Assembly (NCBI RefSeq): GCF_014204935.1
Contig: NZ_JACHMJ010000001.1
Location: 62,001 to 126,000, forward strand
Source: Conyzicola lurida
Lineage (GTDB): Bacteria; Actinomycetota; Actinomycetes; Actinomycetales; Microbacteriaceae
Length of the DNA: 64,000 nucleotides
Reading direction: 5' to 3'
Shown here: positions 25,670 through 32,747 of the stretch, one piece after another
Layout of the letters: every line of letters starts with the position of its first letter
Numbering within the stretch: position 1 is the stretch's first letter
Notes under the pieces: model-generated
The model's database searches: none
What the model was told of the DNA's origin: nothing
What the model saw: the letters and a program-made list of their open reading frames with translations, nothing else
Made by a program: the position numbers and the translations under genes

Positions 25670-26299
25670 ATGGCACTCCAGCACCTTCTCGTCCTGCTCT
25701 CCGGTCTCGGCTTCGGGCTCTCCCTCATCGTCGCGATCGGCGCACAGAACGCCTTCGTGCTGCGTCAGGGGTTGCTGCGCGAGCACGTGCTGCCGGTCGT
25801 GCTGGTCTGCGCGCTCTCCGACATCGTGCTGATCGTCGCGGGCATCGCCGGGGCGGGAGCGGTCTTCGCCCTCGCGCCCGTGCTCATTACCGTCGTCACC
25901 TACGCGGGTGCCGCCTTCCTGCTCGGCTACGCGGTGTTCGCCGCTCGGCGGGCGATCCGTCCGTCGGCGCTCGCGGCCGGCGGACCCGCCGTGGCGAAGA
26001 CGCTCGCCGCGACCGTCGCCACCTGTCTCGCTCTCACCTGGCTGAATCCGCACGTCTACCTCGACACCGTGGTGCTGCTCGGATCGATCGCCAACACGCA
26101 CGGTGACGAGCGCTGGTGGTTCGGGGCGGGTGCCGCGATCGGCAGTCTGGTCTGGTTCACCGCCCTCGGCTTCGGCGCACGGCTGCTGCAGCCGGTCTTC
26201 GCACGGCCCATGGCCTGGCGCGTGCTCGACGGGATCATCGCGCTGGTGATGGCGGCGCTCGCCGTGTCCCTCGTGATCCGGGCGCTGACCGGCGCGTAG
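25670..26299 (+). CDS. lysE: LysE/ArgO-type amino-acid exporter
   Basis: 209 residues with about six hydrophobic helices. The LysE family motifs are present: [27 protein letters not shown] near the N-terminus and [20 protein letters not shown] in the middle, with the conserved Asn-Pro-His/Asp residues. It should export lysine and arginine. TACCGT (25658-25663) lies so that the message starts at the ATG. Divergent lysG is the expected activator. The TetR gene follows 32 bp downstream but has its own promoter. Confidence 0.92.
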   Translation: MALQHLLVLLSGLGFGLSLIVAIGAQNAFVLRQGLLREHVLPVVLVCALSDIVLIVAGIAGAGAVFALAPVLITVVTYAGAAFLLGYAVFAARRAIRPSALAAGGPAVAKTLAATVATCLALTWLNPHVYLDTVVLLGSIANTHGDERWWFGAGAAIGSLVWFTALGFGARLLQPVFARPMAWRVLDGIIALVMAALAVSLVIRALTGA

Positions 26300-26305
26300 C
26301 AGCGC

Positions 26306-26325
26306 TAACACCCCCGTGTTATCGT
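26306..26325 (+). promoter_or_regulatory. Operator and leaderless promoter of the second TetR gene
   Basis: TAACAC-CCCC-GTGTTA (26306-26321) is a perfect dyad. It overlaps TATCGT (26320-26325), a -10 whose start point would be ATG 26332. Autorepression by the encoded TetR protein is the simplest reading. Confidence 0.6.
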
Positions 26326-26331
26326 CGGGGA

Positions 26332-27024
26332 ATGAGCACCCGCGACGACATCCTTGCCGCGACCGCCGAGCTGCTGGTGGAGTCGGCCACGGGCGACATC
26401 TCCACCCGCGCGATCTGCGAGCGGGCCGGCGTGCAGGCGCCGACGCTCTACCGGCACTTCGGCGACAAGGACGCGCTGCTCGCCGCGGTCGTCGACGAGG
26501 CATTCGAGCAGTACCTCGGCAGCAAGAGGCTCGTCGTCGCCACCGACGACCCGGTCGAGCGGCTGCGCAACGGCTGGGACTCGCACAACGCTTGGGCACT
26601 CGCCCACCCCGCCTACTACCGCATCATCTTCTCGCCATTCGCGACGGGTTCGATCGCGGCGGCGGAGGCGATGGCGATCCTCCGCACCCACCTCGACCTC
26701 TGCGCGGAGGCCGGCCTGCTGCGCGTCGCGCCCGAGGTCGCGGCGCAGATGATCATGGCGGCCAACGTCGGCGTCTCCCTGATGCAGCTGACGCGCGGCG
26801 AGCTGTATCCCGATCCCGGCCTGTCGACCAGGGTGCGCGATGCCGTGCACGCGCGGGTGTTCGTGGCCGACATCCCGCCCTCGACCTCTGAAAAAGGGCG
26901 GTCGGATGTCGCGACCGCAGCCACCACCCTGGCCGCGCTCGTCGCCGCCGACGACGCCGCGCCGCTCGCGCCGACCGAGCGTGCGCTGCTGCTCGACTGG
27001 CTCGCGCGCCTCGGCGACGCGTGA
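26332..27024 (+). CDS. TetR-family transcriptional regulator
   Basis: 230 residues. Helix-turn-helix: TRDDILAATAELLVESATGDISTRAICERAGVQAPTLYRHFGDKDALLAAVVDEAF, with the recognition helix QAPTLYRHF. The C-terminal half (GWDSHNAWALAHPAYYRIIFSPF...LRVAPEVAAQMIMAANVGVSLMQL) is a TetR_C ligand-binding domain. The effector is unknown. A dyad over the -10 suggests autoregulation; palindromic ACCGGTCG repeats just downstream could be additional sites. Confidence 0.88.
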   Translation: MSTRDDILAATAELLVESATGDISTRAICERAGVQAPTLYRHFGDKDALLAAVVDEAFEQYLGSKRLVVATDDPVERLRNGWDSHNAWALAHPAYYRIIFSPFATGSIAAAEAMAILRTHLDLCAEAGLLRVAPEVAAQMIMAANVGVSLMQLTRGELYPDPGLSTRVRDAVHARVFVADIPPSTSEKGRSDVATAATTLAALVAADDAAPLAPTERALLLDWLARLGDA

Positions 27025-27100
27025 CCCGTCGACCGGTCACGCGTGATCGGGCCGACCGTCGCCGCATAACCGGTCGACCGGTCGACCGGTCGACCGGTCG
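27021..27100. repeat. Palindromic and tandem ACCGGTCG repeats
   Basis: GTGACC (27021-27026) pairs with GGTCAC (27035-27040). Downstream, four perfect tandem copies of ACCGGTCG fill 27069-27100; because the unit overlaps its own reverse complement the whole array is palindromic. It lies between the TetR stop and the MerR promoter. Confidence 0.75.
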
Positions 27101-27118
27101 ACACCATGCCGCAATGGA

Positions 27119-27168
27119 TTGTCGCTACTGTGAGCACGAGCAGTGTTCAGTACATTGCCCGGAAGAGG
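27119..27168 (+). promoter_or_regulatory. Candidate MerR-type promoter and ribosome site
   Basis: TACTG (27126-27130) and CAGTA (27148-27152) form a dyad. TACATT (27151-27156) can serve as a -10, with a 19-bp gap to TACTGT, the long spacer used by MerR regulators, although TACTGT is a poor -35. GGAAGAGG (27161-27168) is the ribosome site for GTG 27174. Confidence 0.35.
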
Positions 27169-27173
27169 GTGCT

Positions 27174-27623
27174 GTGACGATCGACCCCCACGAAACCATC
27201 CCGGTTCTCGAGACGGCGCCGACCCCCGAGCCCGCACCCGAGACCGCTCCCCTCGCGCTCGGCGGGCTGTCGTTCGGCGAGGCCGCCGCGGTCTCCGGAC
27301 TCACCCCCGAGGCGCTGCGCTACTACGAGAACGAAGGGCTGACGCTCAACCCCTCCGAGACGCCGGGTCGCGGTCGGCGGCGGTACTTCGAGCGTGACAT
27401 GAGCTGGATCCGCGCGCTGATGATGCTGCGGCGCAAGGGCATGCGGCTGCGCGACGTGCGCGCGTTCACCGACCTGTCGCGCGACGCGGGCACCGAGCCC
27501 GAACGTCTGACGATCCTGCAGACGAGGCACGCCAAGCTGACCGACAAAATCGCCGATCTGCAGGCGCAGCTCGTCGTGGTCGAAAACAAGATGGACTTCT
27601 ACCGGGGCGCCGGCGAGCAGTAG
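27174..27623 (+). CDS. MerR-family transcriptional regulator
   Basis: 149 residues from GTG 27174. An acidic/Pro-rich N-terminal tail (about 25 residues) precedes the MerR winged helix: LSFGEAAAVSGLTPEALRYYENEGLTLNPSETPGRGRRRYFERDMSWIRALMMLRRKGMRLRDVRAF. A C-terminal coiled coil (LTILQTRHAKLTDKIADLQAQLVVVENKMDFY) forms the dimer. There are no metal-binding cysteines at the C-terminus, so a small organic effector is likely. The start is set by GGAAGAGG upstream and by codon usage. An in-frame ATG at 27114 would add a Cys-rich stretch, but that stretch has unusual, low-GC third positions. Confidence 0.83.
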   Translation: MTIDPHETIPVLETAPTPEPAPETAPLALGGLSFGEAAAVSGLTPEALRYYENEGLTLNPSETPGRGRRRYFERDMSWIRALMMLRRKGMRLRDVRAFTDLSRDAGTEPERLTILQTRHAKLTDKIADLQAQLVVVENKMDFYRGAGEQ

Positions 27624-27720
27624 CGGGCGGCATTTTACGTGATTCCGTGAGGGAGTATCGCGTCAAGATGTCGCGTTATTCTGCGGGATACAGTGGTGAA
27701 TTCGACTACTGGAGGCGTCA

Positions 27721-28053
27721 TTGGGAACGTTGCTCTACGGCAACCCGAGCATTGAAGTGGCCTTCGACGATCGCGCGCTTATGCACCTCCAGATCGTGAT
27801 CACCGCGAAGCTGCGGCGCAACGAGAGTTTCGTCTTCTCGTGGAAGGACGCCGCCGAATTGGGCAGCGGACGCAGCACCATCTGGCTGCACCCGAGCAGC
27901 ACGCTGTACTACCGGTATCTCGGCAGCCGCCTGCCCACGATCAACCGCGACTGGATCGACGTCTTGATGGAATCGGCGAACAGCAGTGGCGGACTCTTCT
28001 TCACCCCGGAGCCCGGCACGGCCCCCGTGACGCCGCCCGCGCGTCGCTCCTAG
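27721..28053 (+). CDS. Conserved Microbacteriaceae-type small protein (DUF7882-like), unknown
   Basis: 110 residues from TTG 27721, which has GGAGG 5 bp upstream. The sequence opens with GTLLYGNPSIEVAFDDRALMHLQIVITAKLRRNESFVFSWKD, then STIWLHPSSTLYYRYLG, and INRDWIDVLMESANSSGGLFF, a pattern I recognise from small conserved proteins of this family that are often mislabelled ATP-dependent DNA ligase. No ligase motif (KxDG) is present. The tail is Pro-rich and probably disordered. Function unknown; it stands alone. Confidence 0.75.
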   Translation: MGTLLYGNPSIEVAFDDRALMHLQIVITAKLRRNESFVFSWKDAAELGSGRSTIWLHPSSTLYYRYLGSRLPTINRDWIDVLMESANSSGGLFFTPEPGTAPVTPPARRS

Positions 28054-28195
28054 CTCGACCGACTCTCCGAGGTCGGTGCCCGCCATCGCCCGTTCTCATC
28101 GCCCCGGTCCGGTCTGACCCACGCCGGCGCCGCCGACCGGTGCGGCCGTGGCGTCGGAGGAACCCGTGGAGTACTGAGCCGTCTACGGTTGAGTC

Positions 28196-29074
28196 ATGGC
28201 ACCCGCTCCCCGATCCGCACCGATCGGCGCCGTCGGGCTGGTCATCGCCGGTCTCTCGCTGCAGGAGGTCGGGGCCTCGTTCGCCGTGCACCTCTTCGAC
28301 GACGTCGGGGCGGTCGGCACGGTGTCGCTGCGGCTCGGGTTCTCCGCGATCATCCTGCTGCTGGTTTGCCGCCCCACGGTGCGCGGCCACGGCCGCAGCG
28401 CCTGGCTGACGGTCGCCGGGTTCGGCCTCGCACTCGCGGGCATGAACTTCCTCTTCTACGAGGCGCTCGCCCGCATCCCTCTGGGTGCCGCGGTGACGAT
28501 CGAGGTGCTCGGCCCGCTCGTGCTCTCCGTCGTCACGAGCCGCAAGCTCTCGGCCTGGCTCTGGGCGGTCGTCGCGTTCGCCGGAGTGTTGCTGCTCGGC
28601 CAGGGCAGCTTCGGCCACCTCGACCCGGTCGGCGTGCTGTTCGCCGCGGGCGCCGGGGCCACCTGGGCCGCTTACATCCTGCTCTCGGCCGCGACCGGCC
28701 GGCACTTCCCGCGCTTCGACGGCCTCGCGATCGCGATGGGTATCGGGGCGGTCGTCGCGCTGCCGTTCGGGGTCGCCGTCACCGGGGCCGGGCTGTTCGA
28801 CCCGTTGATCCTGCTGCTCGGCGCCGCGGTCGCCGTGCTCTCGTCGACGCTGCCCTACGCGTTCGAGCTGATGGCACTGCGACGTTTGCCCGCCGCGACG
28901 TTCTCGATCCTGATGTCGCTCGCGCCGGCGATCGCCACTCTCGCCGGTCTCGTGATCCTGGGCCAGCAGTTCACCCCGGTCGCCGCGCTCGCGATCGGGC
29001 TCGTGATCGTCGCGAGCATCGGGGCGGTGCGTTCCGCCCGCCCACGCCCGCCGGCCGAGCCGCTCGCGGTCTGA
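28196..29074 (+). CDS. EamA/DMT-family exporter, RhtA-like
   Basis: 292 residues with ten helices in two EamA repeats (about 12-140 and 150-285). Features include IGLV-type start GAVGLVIAGLSLQEVGASFAVHLF, NFLFYEALARIPLGAAVTIEVLGPL, and in the second half STLPYAFELMALRRLPAATFSILMSLAPAIATLAGLVIL. The second set matches the threonine/homoserine exporter RhtA. It exports amino acids or related compounds. TACGGT (28184-28189) lies correctly for a leaderless start at ATG 28196. Confidence 0.85.
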   Translation: MAPAPRSAPIGAVGLVIAGLSLQEVGASFAVHLFDDVGAVGTVSLRLGFSAIILLLVCRPTVRGHGRSAWLTVAGFGLALAGMNFLFYEALARIPLGAAVTIEVLGPLVLSVVTSRKLSAWLWAVVAFAGVLLLGQGSFGHLDPVGVLFAAGAGATWAAYILLSAATGRHFPRFDGLAIAMGIGAVVALPFGVAVTGAGLFDPLILLLGAAVAVLSSTLPYAFELMALRRLPAATFSILMSLAPAIATLAGLVILGQQFTPVAALAIGLVIVASIGAVRSARPRPPAEPLAV

Positions 29075-29123
29075 CCGCCGCCTGGGGCACGTGCACGCCC
29101 TGACCGCGGTCGGTGTTCGTAAC

Positions 29124-29212
29124 TCAGGCTGTTTCAGGCGCGCGGATGCCGCGGCCGCGGTATCTCGCGGGTGGCGAGGACCCGCGGCGCGGCATCCGGC
29201 AATTCAGCCTGA
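29124..29212. terminator. Nested inverted repeats between convergent genes
   Basis: TCAGGCTG (29124-29131) pairs with CAGCCTGA (29205-29212), and inside it GGATGCCGCG (29144-29153) pairs with CGCGGCATCC (29188-29197). The element fills most of the 158-bp gap between two convergent genes and is a plausible bidirectional terminator. Confidence 0.6.
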
Positions 29213-29232
29213 ATGTCGAACAGGGTGACGGG

Positions 29233-29931
29233 TTAGGAGATACCCATGAACGGGATCAGCAGCGCGAGTACCGCGGAGACGCCGAAGATCACGACGGATG
29301 TGCCGATCAGTACGAACTGGGTGCGGGTCTGGCTGACCAGGGCGGCAACACCGAGGAGGAACAGCGAGATCGACATGAGCACCGTGTACAGCGTGAGCTT
29401 GTCGCCCTGAGCGCCGAGGTCGTCGCCCTCCTTGACCTTCGCGTCGGCTTTGTCCTTGGTGTCGGAGTAGCCCGAGAACAGCGAGTCCTGGTACTCCTCG
29501 TCGTCGAGCGGGCTGTAGTAGAACTCCTCGTCCGCTTCGTTCTGCTCGGTGGCGCGGTCGATCGCGCCCTGGAAGTCTTCGGAGACACCCTGGAAAACGA
29601 GGGTGTCGTACTTCTCCTGCGCGATCGCCGCGGCCGCCTCGTCGGCGCCGTTGATGTCGATGCTCAGCAGCGTGAGGTCGTTCCAGAGGGCGTTGTCCTG
29701 CTGGTACTGCTGGTTGCCCTCGAGGTAGAGCGACTCGGCCTCGGTCGAGAGAGTGCCGCCGACCGCGTAGGCGGTCGCGCCGGCGCCGCCGTAGAGGGCG
29801 GCCTGGAACGAGGCGTAGGCCACGAAGATCGAGACGACACCGAGCAGGATGGCGATGACCAGCTCGAGGTTGTTGGAGAAGCTCCCCGAGATGCCCTTGG
29901 GCGTGGACGTGGTCGATGATTCGGTGGACAC
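29233..29931 (-). CDS. Membrane protein with an extracytoplasmic acidic domain, unknown
   Basis: 232 residues. One helix near the N-terminus (NLELVIAILLGVVSIFVAYASFQAALYGG) is followed by about 125 mostly polar, acidic residues (IDRATEQNEADEEFYYSPLDDEEYQDSLFSGY) and then two C-terminal helices (LYTVLMSISLFLLGVAALV and FVLIGTSVVIFGVSAVLALLIPF). The GTG start has GGAG 5 bp upstream. No family recognised. The pattern of a helix, a loop rich in Asp/Glu and Gln, and two helices suggests a sensor-like or assembly role, but nothing specific is shown. Confidence 0.6.
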   Translation of the reverse strand: MSTESSTTSTPKGISGSFSNNLELVIAILLGVVSIFVAYASFQAALYGGAGATAYAVGGTLSTEAESLYLEGNQQYQQDNALWNDLTLLSIDINGADEAAAAIAQEKYDTLVFQGVSEDFQGAIDRATEQNEADEEFYYSPLDDEEYQDSLFSGYSDTKDKADAKVKEGDDLGAQGDKLTLYTVLMSISLFLLGVAALVSQTRTQFVLIGTSVVIFGVSAVLALLIPFMGIS

Positions 29932-30089
29932 AATGCTCCGGTCTGTGGCTGCGGGAGGGTGCTGAGGCTGGCCCAGTTTATTGGTTCGCTAAGCCTGTTA
30001 ACCCGGCGCCCGATACCCCACTTCGGGGAGCATCTGTCGCGTTTTAGCGGGCCGGACTACGCTCGAGAGCGACGACCCAAGGGACAACG

Positions 30090-30563
30090 ATGGCCACCAA
30101 GGATTCCGCAGACTTCGACCCGCGATTCGACCCCGCGTTCCAGCGCGGATTCGGCGGCGGGCCCACCACCGACGCGCCGGCGCGGGCGGTCCCACGGCCG
30201 CCGGCGCCCGCGCCCGCTCAGATCGGGCTGCCCCTGGTCGTCCAGGCTCCGGTCACGCCCGAGGGCACCATTCCCGACCTCCAGGGCGGGCCGGATGCCG
30301 CGGCCGACGTCGACGCCCCGAAGCGGATCAACCCGTTCCTGATCGCGCTCGCCGCGGCCAGCATCCTGCTGATCGCGGGCGGTCTCTGGGGGGTCCAGGC
30401 CGCGCGCGAGCCGTTCCTGCAGACCGACGTTGCCGCGCAGGCCGACTACGTGGGGCTGCAGATGCTGATGGAGTTCGCACCGATGGCGATCATCCTCGGC
30501 CTGGCAACCGGGTTGGGAGTGCTGTTCTTCCTCGCGGCGGCGTGGCAGCGCGCGCGGCGCTAG
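30090..30563 (+). CDS. Two-helix membrane protein with FDP-rich N-terminus
   Basis: 157 residues. The cytoplasmic N-terminus starts with ATKDSADFDPRFDPAFQRGFGGG, a repeated FDP motif, followed by a Pro/Ala-rich linker to about residue 80. Two hydrophobic helices follow (NPFLIALAAASILLIAGGLWGVQ and FAPMAIILGLATGLGVLFFLAAAW) and a basic end (QRARR). AAGGGAC lies upstream of the ATG. Related proteins beginning DPRFDPAFQ are common in Microbacteriaceae; function is unknown. Its 3' end overlaps the convergent esterase gene by 4 bp. Confidence 0.7.
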   Translation: MATKDSADFDPRFDPAFQRGFGGGPTTDAPARAVPRPPAPAPAQIGLPLVVQAPVTPEGTIPDLQGGPDAAADVDAPKRINPFLIALAAASILLIAGGLWGVQAAREPFLQTDVAAQADYVGLQMLMEFAPMAIILGLATGLGVLFFLAAAWQRARR

Positions 30564-31192
30564 TTCCAGACCGAGCGGATGAACGCGTTCACGTCGTCGA
30601 GCTCGGGTCGGGCGATCGAGTGCGGCAGCTCCTCGTAGATGCGTGCCGTGAGGGTCGAGTGTTCGGGCAGCCACTCCTCGGTGTAGGCGATCTTGTCGGG
30701 CGTGATCACCTGGTCGAGCGTGCCGCGGCCCCAGAAGACGGGCGGTTTACGCGTCGCGAGCTCGGCATCGCCGGGGTGCTGGTCGAGCACCGCGAAGCCG
30801 GAGAGGTTGACCGCGAACGCGAAGCGGTCGGGGGCGTTGCGCAGCAGCTGCATGGCCATCGCGCCGCCCTGCGAGAACCCGAGCAGACCGACGGACGTCG
30901 ACTCGGTCGTGTCGAGCCAGTCGAGGATGGCGCGGGCGGCGTCGTTCGCGGCGGACGCGACCTCCACGGGGTCCACCTGGCTGGCCAGCGGCGCCCACGA
31001 GTAGCTGCCCTGCTGGAGCGTGAGCGGGGCGCGCACCGACGCGATCACCGGGCCGAGCGGGAGCTGCGGGGAGAGACCGAAGAGGTCGCCCTCGTGCGAG
31101 CCGAAGCCGTGCAGCAGCACGAGCAACGGGCGGTCCGCGCGTTCGCGTTCGGGGGCCGACCAGAGGACGGCGGCGGGGTCGATGGTGACCAT
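30560..31192 (-). CDS. Phospholipase/carboxylesterase-type alpha/beta hydrolase
   Basis: 210 residues. The fold is shown by LLVLLHGFGSHEGDLFGLSPQLP (oxyanion strand), the nucleophile elbow LLGFSQGGAMAMQLL, the acid strand VFWGRGTLDQVITPDK and the late His of YEELPHSIA. Length and motif order match the small acyl-protein-thioesterase-like esterases. It is cytoplasmic, hydrolysing short acyl esters. The ATG at 31192 is preceded by GAGGAAC; the longer open frame would run into the carD leader. Transcribed away from carD. Confidence 0.88.
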   Translation of the reverse strand: MVTIDPAAVLWSAPERERADRPLLVLLHGFGSHEGDLFGLSPQLPLGPVIASVRAPLTLQQGSYSWAPLASQVDPVEVASAANDAARAILDWLDTTESTSVGLLGFSQGGAMAMQLLRNAPDRFAFAVNLSGFAVLDQHPGDAELATRKPPVFWGRGTLDQVITPDKIAYTEEWLPEHSTLTARIYEELPHSIARPELDDVNAFIRSVWN

Positions 31193-31287
31193 GGTTCCTC
31201 GTTTCTCGTGACCCCTCACGCTAGCCGGAACTTCTCCGGGCCCGCTCCGCTGACCGCCGCGCAGCCCGGCAGGGCGCGGAATACAGG

Positions 31288-31454
31288 TGGTAGAATTGTC
31301 ATCCCTTTCAACCCCGTCCACCCCGGATGCGCCGCAACGACGCTGCGCACGCAGACCCGATACACGCTCGTGGCCGTGAGCCGCCGAGCTACTGCTCGGC
31401 CACCGCGGCCCGCACGTACACCGTTTCTCGAGACACTGATTTGAGGCTTTCCAG
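31288..31454 (+). promoter_or_regulatory. Promoter and leader of carD
   Basis: TGGTAGAAT (31288-31296) is an extended -10 (TGN-TAGAAT). No good -35 is seen, which extended -10 promoters can do without. The transcript would have a leader of about 150 nt. The 262-bp gap contains no gene that I can support. Confidence 0.5.
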
Positions 31455-31946
31455 ATGATTTTCGAAGTAGGGGAAACCGTCGTCTACCCGCACCACGGTG
31501 CAGCAACGATCACGGCCGTGAAGACGCGCACGATCAAGGGTGTCGACAAGACCTACCTCACACTCAACGTGCACGCGAGCGATCTGACGATCGAGCTGCC
31601 GCAGGAGAACGTCGAGCTCATCGGCGTGCGCGACGTGATCGACGCCAAGGGCGTCGAGGCGGTGTTCGATGTGCTGCGCAGCGAGTGGGTCGAAGAGCCG
31701 GGCAACTGGTCGCGCCGCTTCAAGGCCAACACCGAGAAGATGGGCAGCGGAAGCGTCTACAGCGTGAGCGAGGTCGTGCGCGACCTGTGGCGCCGCGACC
31801 AGGACAAGGGCGTGTCCGCCGGCGAGAAGCGCATGCTGCTCAAGGCCCGCCAGATCCTGGTCTCCGAGCTCGCCCTCGCGCGCCAGTCCACCGAAGAAGA
31901 GGCCACCGCGGCCCTCGACGAGGTCCTGGCCAGCATCCCCGTCTGA
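31455..31946 (+). CDS. carD: RNA-polymerase-binding transcription factor CarD
   Basis: 163 residues, the normal length. The N-terminal RNAP-interacting (Tudor-like) domain is [25 protein letters not shown]...YLTLNV, and the C-terminal DNA-binding helical domain has [20 protein letters not shown]...[38 protein letters not shown], which is the block surrounding the conserved Trp that wedges open the upstream fork of the promoter bubble. It stabilises open complexes at housekeeping promoters. Here carD is a single gene convergent with nei, rather than followed by ispD/ispF. Confidence 0.95.
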   Translation: MIFEVGETVVYPHHGAATITAVKTRTIKGVDKTYLTLNVHASDLTIELPQENVELIGVRDVIDAKGVEAVFDVLRSEWVEEPGNWSRRFKANTEKMGSGSVYSVSEVVRDLWRRDQDKGVSAGEKRMLLKARQILVSELALARQSTEEEATAALDEVLASIPV

Positions 31947-31970
31947 CCCCGGCGGGTTGGTTGACCAGAA

Positions 31971-32747
31971 CTACGTCTGGCACCGCGGACACCAGTAGGT
32001 GTCCCGCTCCGTGAGCGCCGTCGCGCCGAGCTTGCCGCGGCGGATCCGCGTGCCACAGCGCAGACACGGCTTGCCCGCCCGCCCGTACACCCAGGCGTTG
32101 CGGCCGGAGCGCAGATCTCCGGTCGTCGACCGGTCGACGCGGCCGCGGTTGGCCACGAGGAGCCGTTTCGCGAGCGCGACGGTGGCCGCGGCATCCGGGT
32201 CTTCGGAGACCGGCCTGGTCGGCAGCATGCCGCGCAGAAAACAGAGCTCGTTGGCGTAGACGTTGCCGATGCCGGCGAGGTTGCGCTGGTCGAGCAGCGC
32301 CACGAATACGGGCACCTCGGGTGACGCGGTCACCCGGGCGAGCGCGAGCGTCGCGTCGAAGTCGCCGAGCAGGTCGGGGCCGAGGTAGCCCACCACGTCG
32401 TCTTTGTCGGTCGTGGGCACGAACTCGACGACGCCGAGCGAGAAGCCCACGGTCACCCAGTCGGCCGTGCTCAGGATGACGCGGGCCTGATGGGCCGGGC
32501 GCCGCCACGGCGTGCCCGGCCGGTACAGGTGCCACGACCCCTCCATCTTGAGGTGCGTGTGCAGCGTGAGGTCGCCGATGTGGTGCAGCAGGTGCTTGCC
32601 GCGGCTCGCGACGTCGTGCACGGTCTCCCCGGTGAGGTCGACCGTCGCGAAGGCGGGGACGCGCACGTCGCACCCGGTCAGCACCTGACCGCCGATCGCC
32701 TTGTTGAGGTTGTCGGCGGTGAGCCAGACGGTATCGCCCTCGGGCAT
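31971..32747 (-). CDS. nei: Endonuclease VIII / formamidopyrimidine-type DNA glycosylase
   Basis: 258 residues. The N-terminus after Met is PEGDTVWLTADNL, with the catalytic Pro2-Glu3 of the Fpg/Nei family in the endonuclease-VIII style (PEGD instead of PELPE). The middle has LDQRNLAGIGNVYANELCF, the H2TH helix region, and the C-terminal zinc finger has CLRCGTRI...YWCPRCQ with four cysteines. It removes oxidised pyrimidines and cuts the abasic site. Its ATG overlaps the lhr stop by one base (TGATG), so it is translated with the helicase. The same pair is known in mycobacteria. Confidence 0.93.
   Translation of the reverse strand: MPEGDTVWLTADNLNKAIGGQVLTGCDVRVPAFATVDLTGETVHDVASRGKHLLHHIGDLTLHTHLKMEGSWHLYRPGTPWRRPAHQARVILSTADWVTVGFSLGVVEFVPTTDKDDVVGYLGPDLLGDFDATLALARVTASPEVPVFVALLDQRNLAGIGNVYANELCFLRGMLPTRPVSEDPDAAATVALAKRLLVANRGRVDRSTTGDLRSGRNAWVYGRAGKPCLRCGTRIRRGKLGATALTERDTYWCPRCQT

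Noticed and set aside
27114-27173. A Cys-rich N-terminal extension of the MerR protein (CRYCEHEQCSVHC)
   Set aside because: The stretch has many A/T third positions, unlike genes here, contains a promoter-like dyad, and GTG 27174 has a ribosome site.
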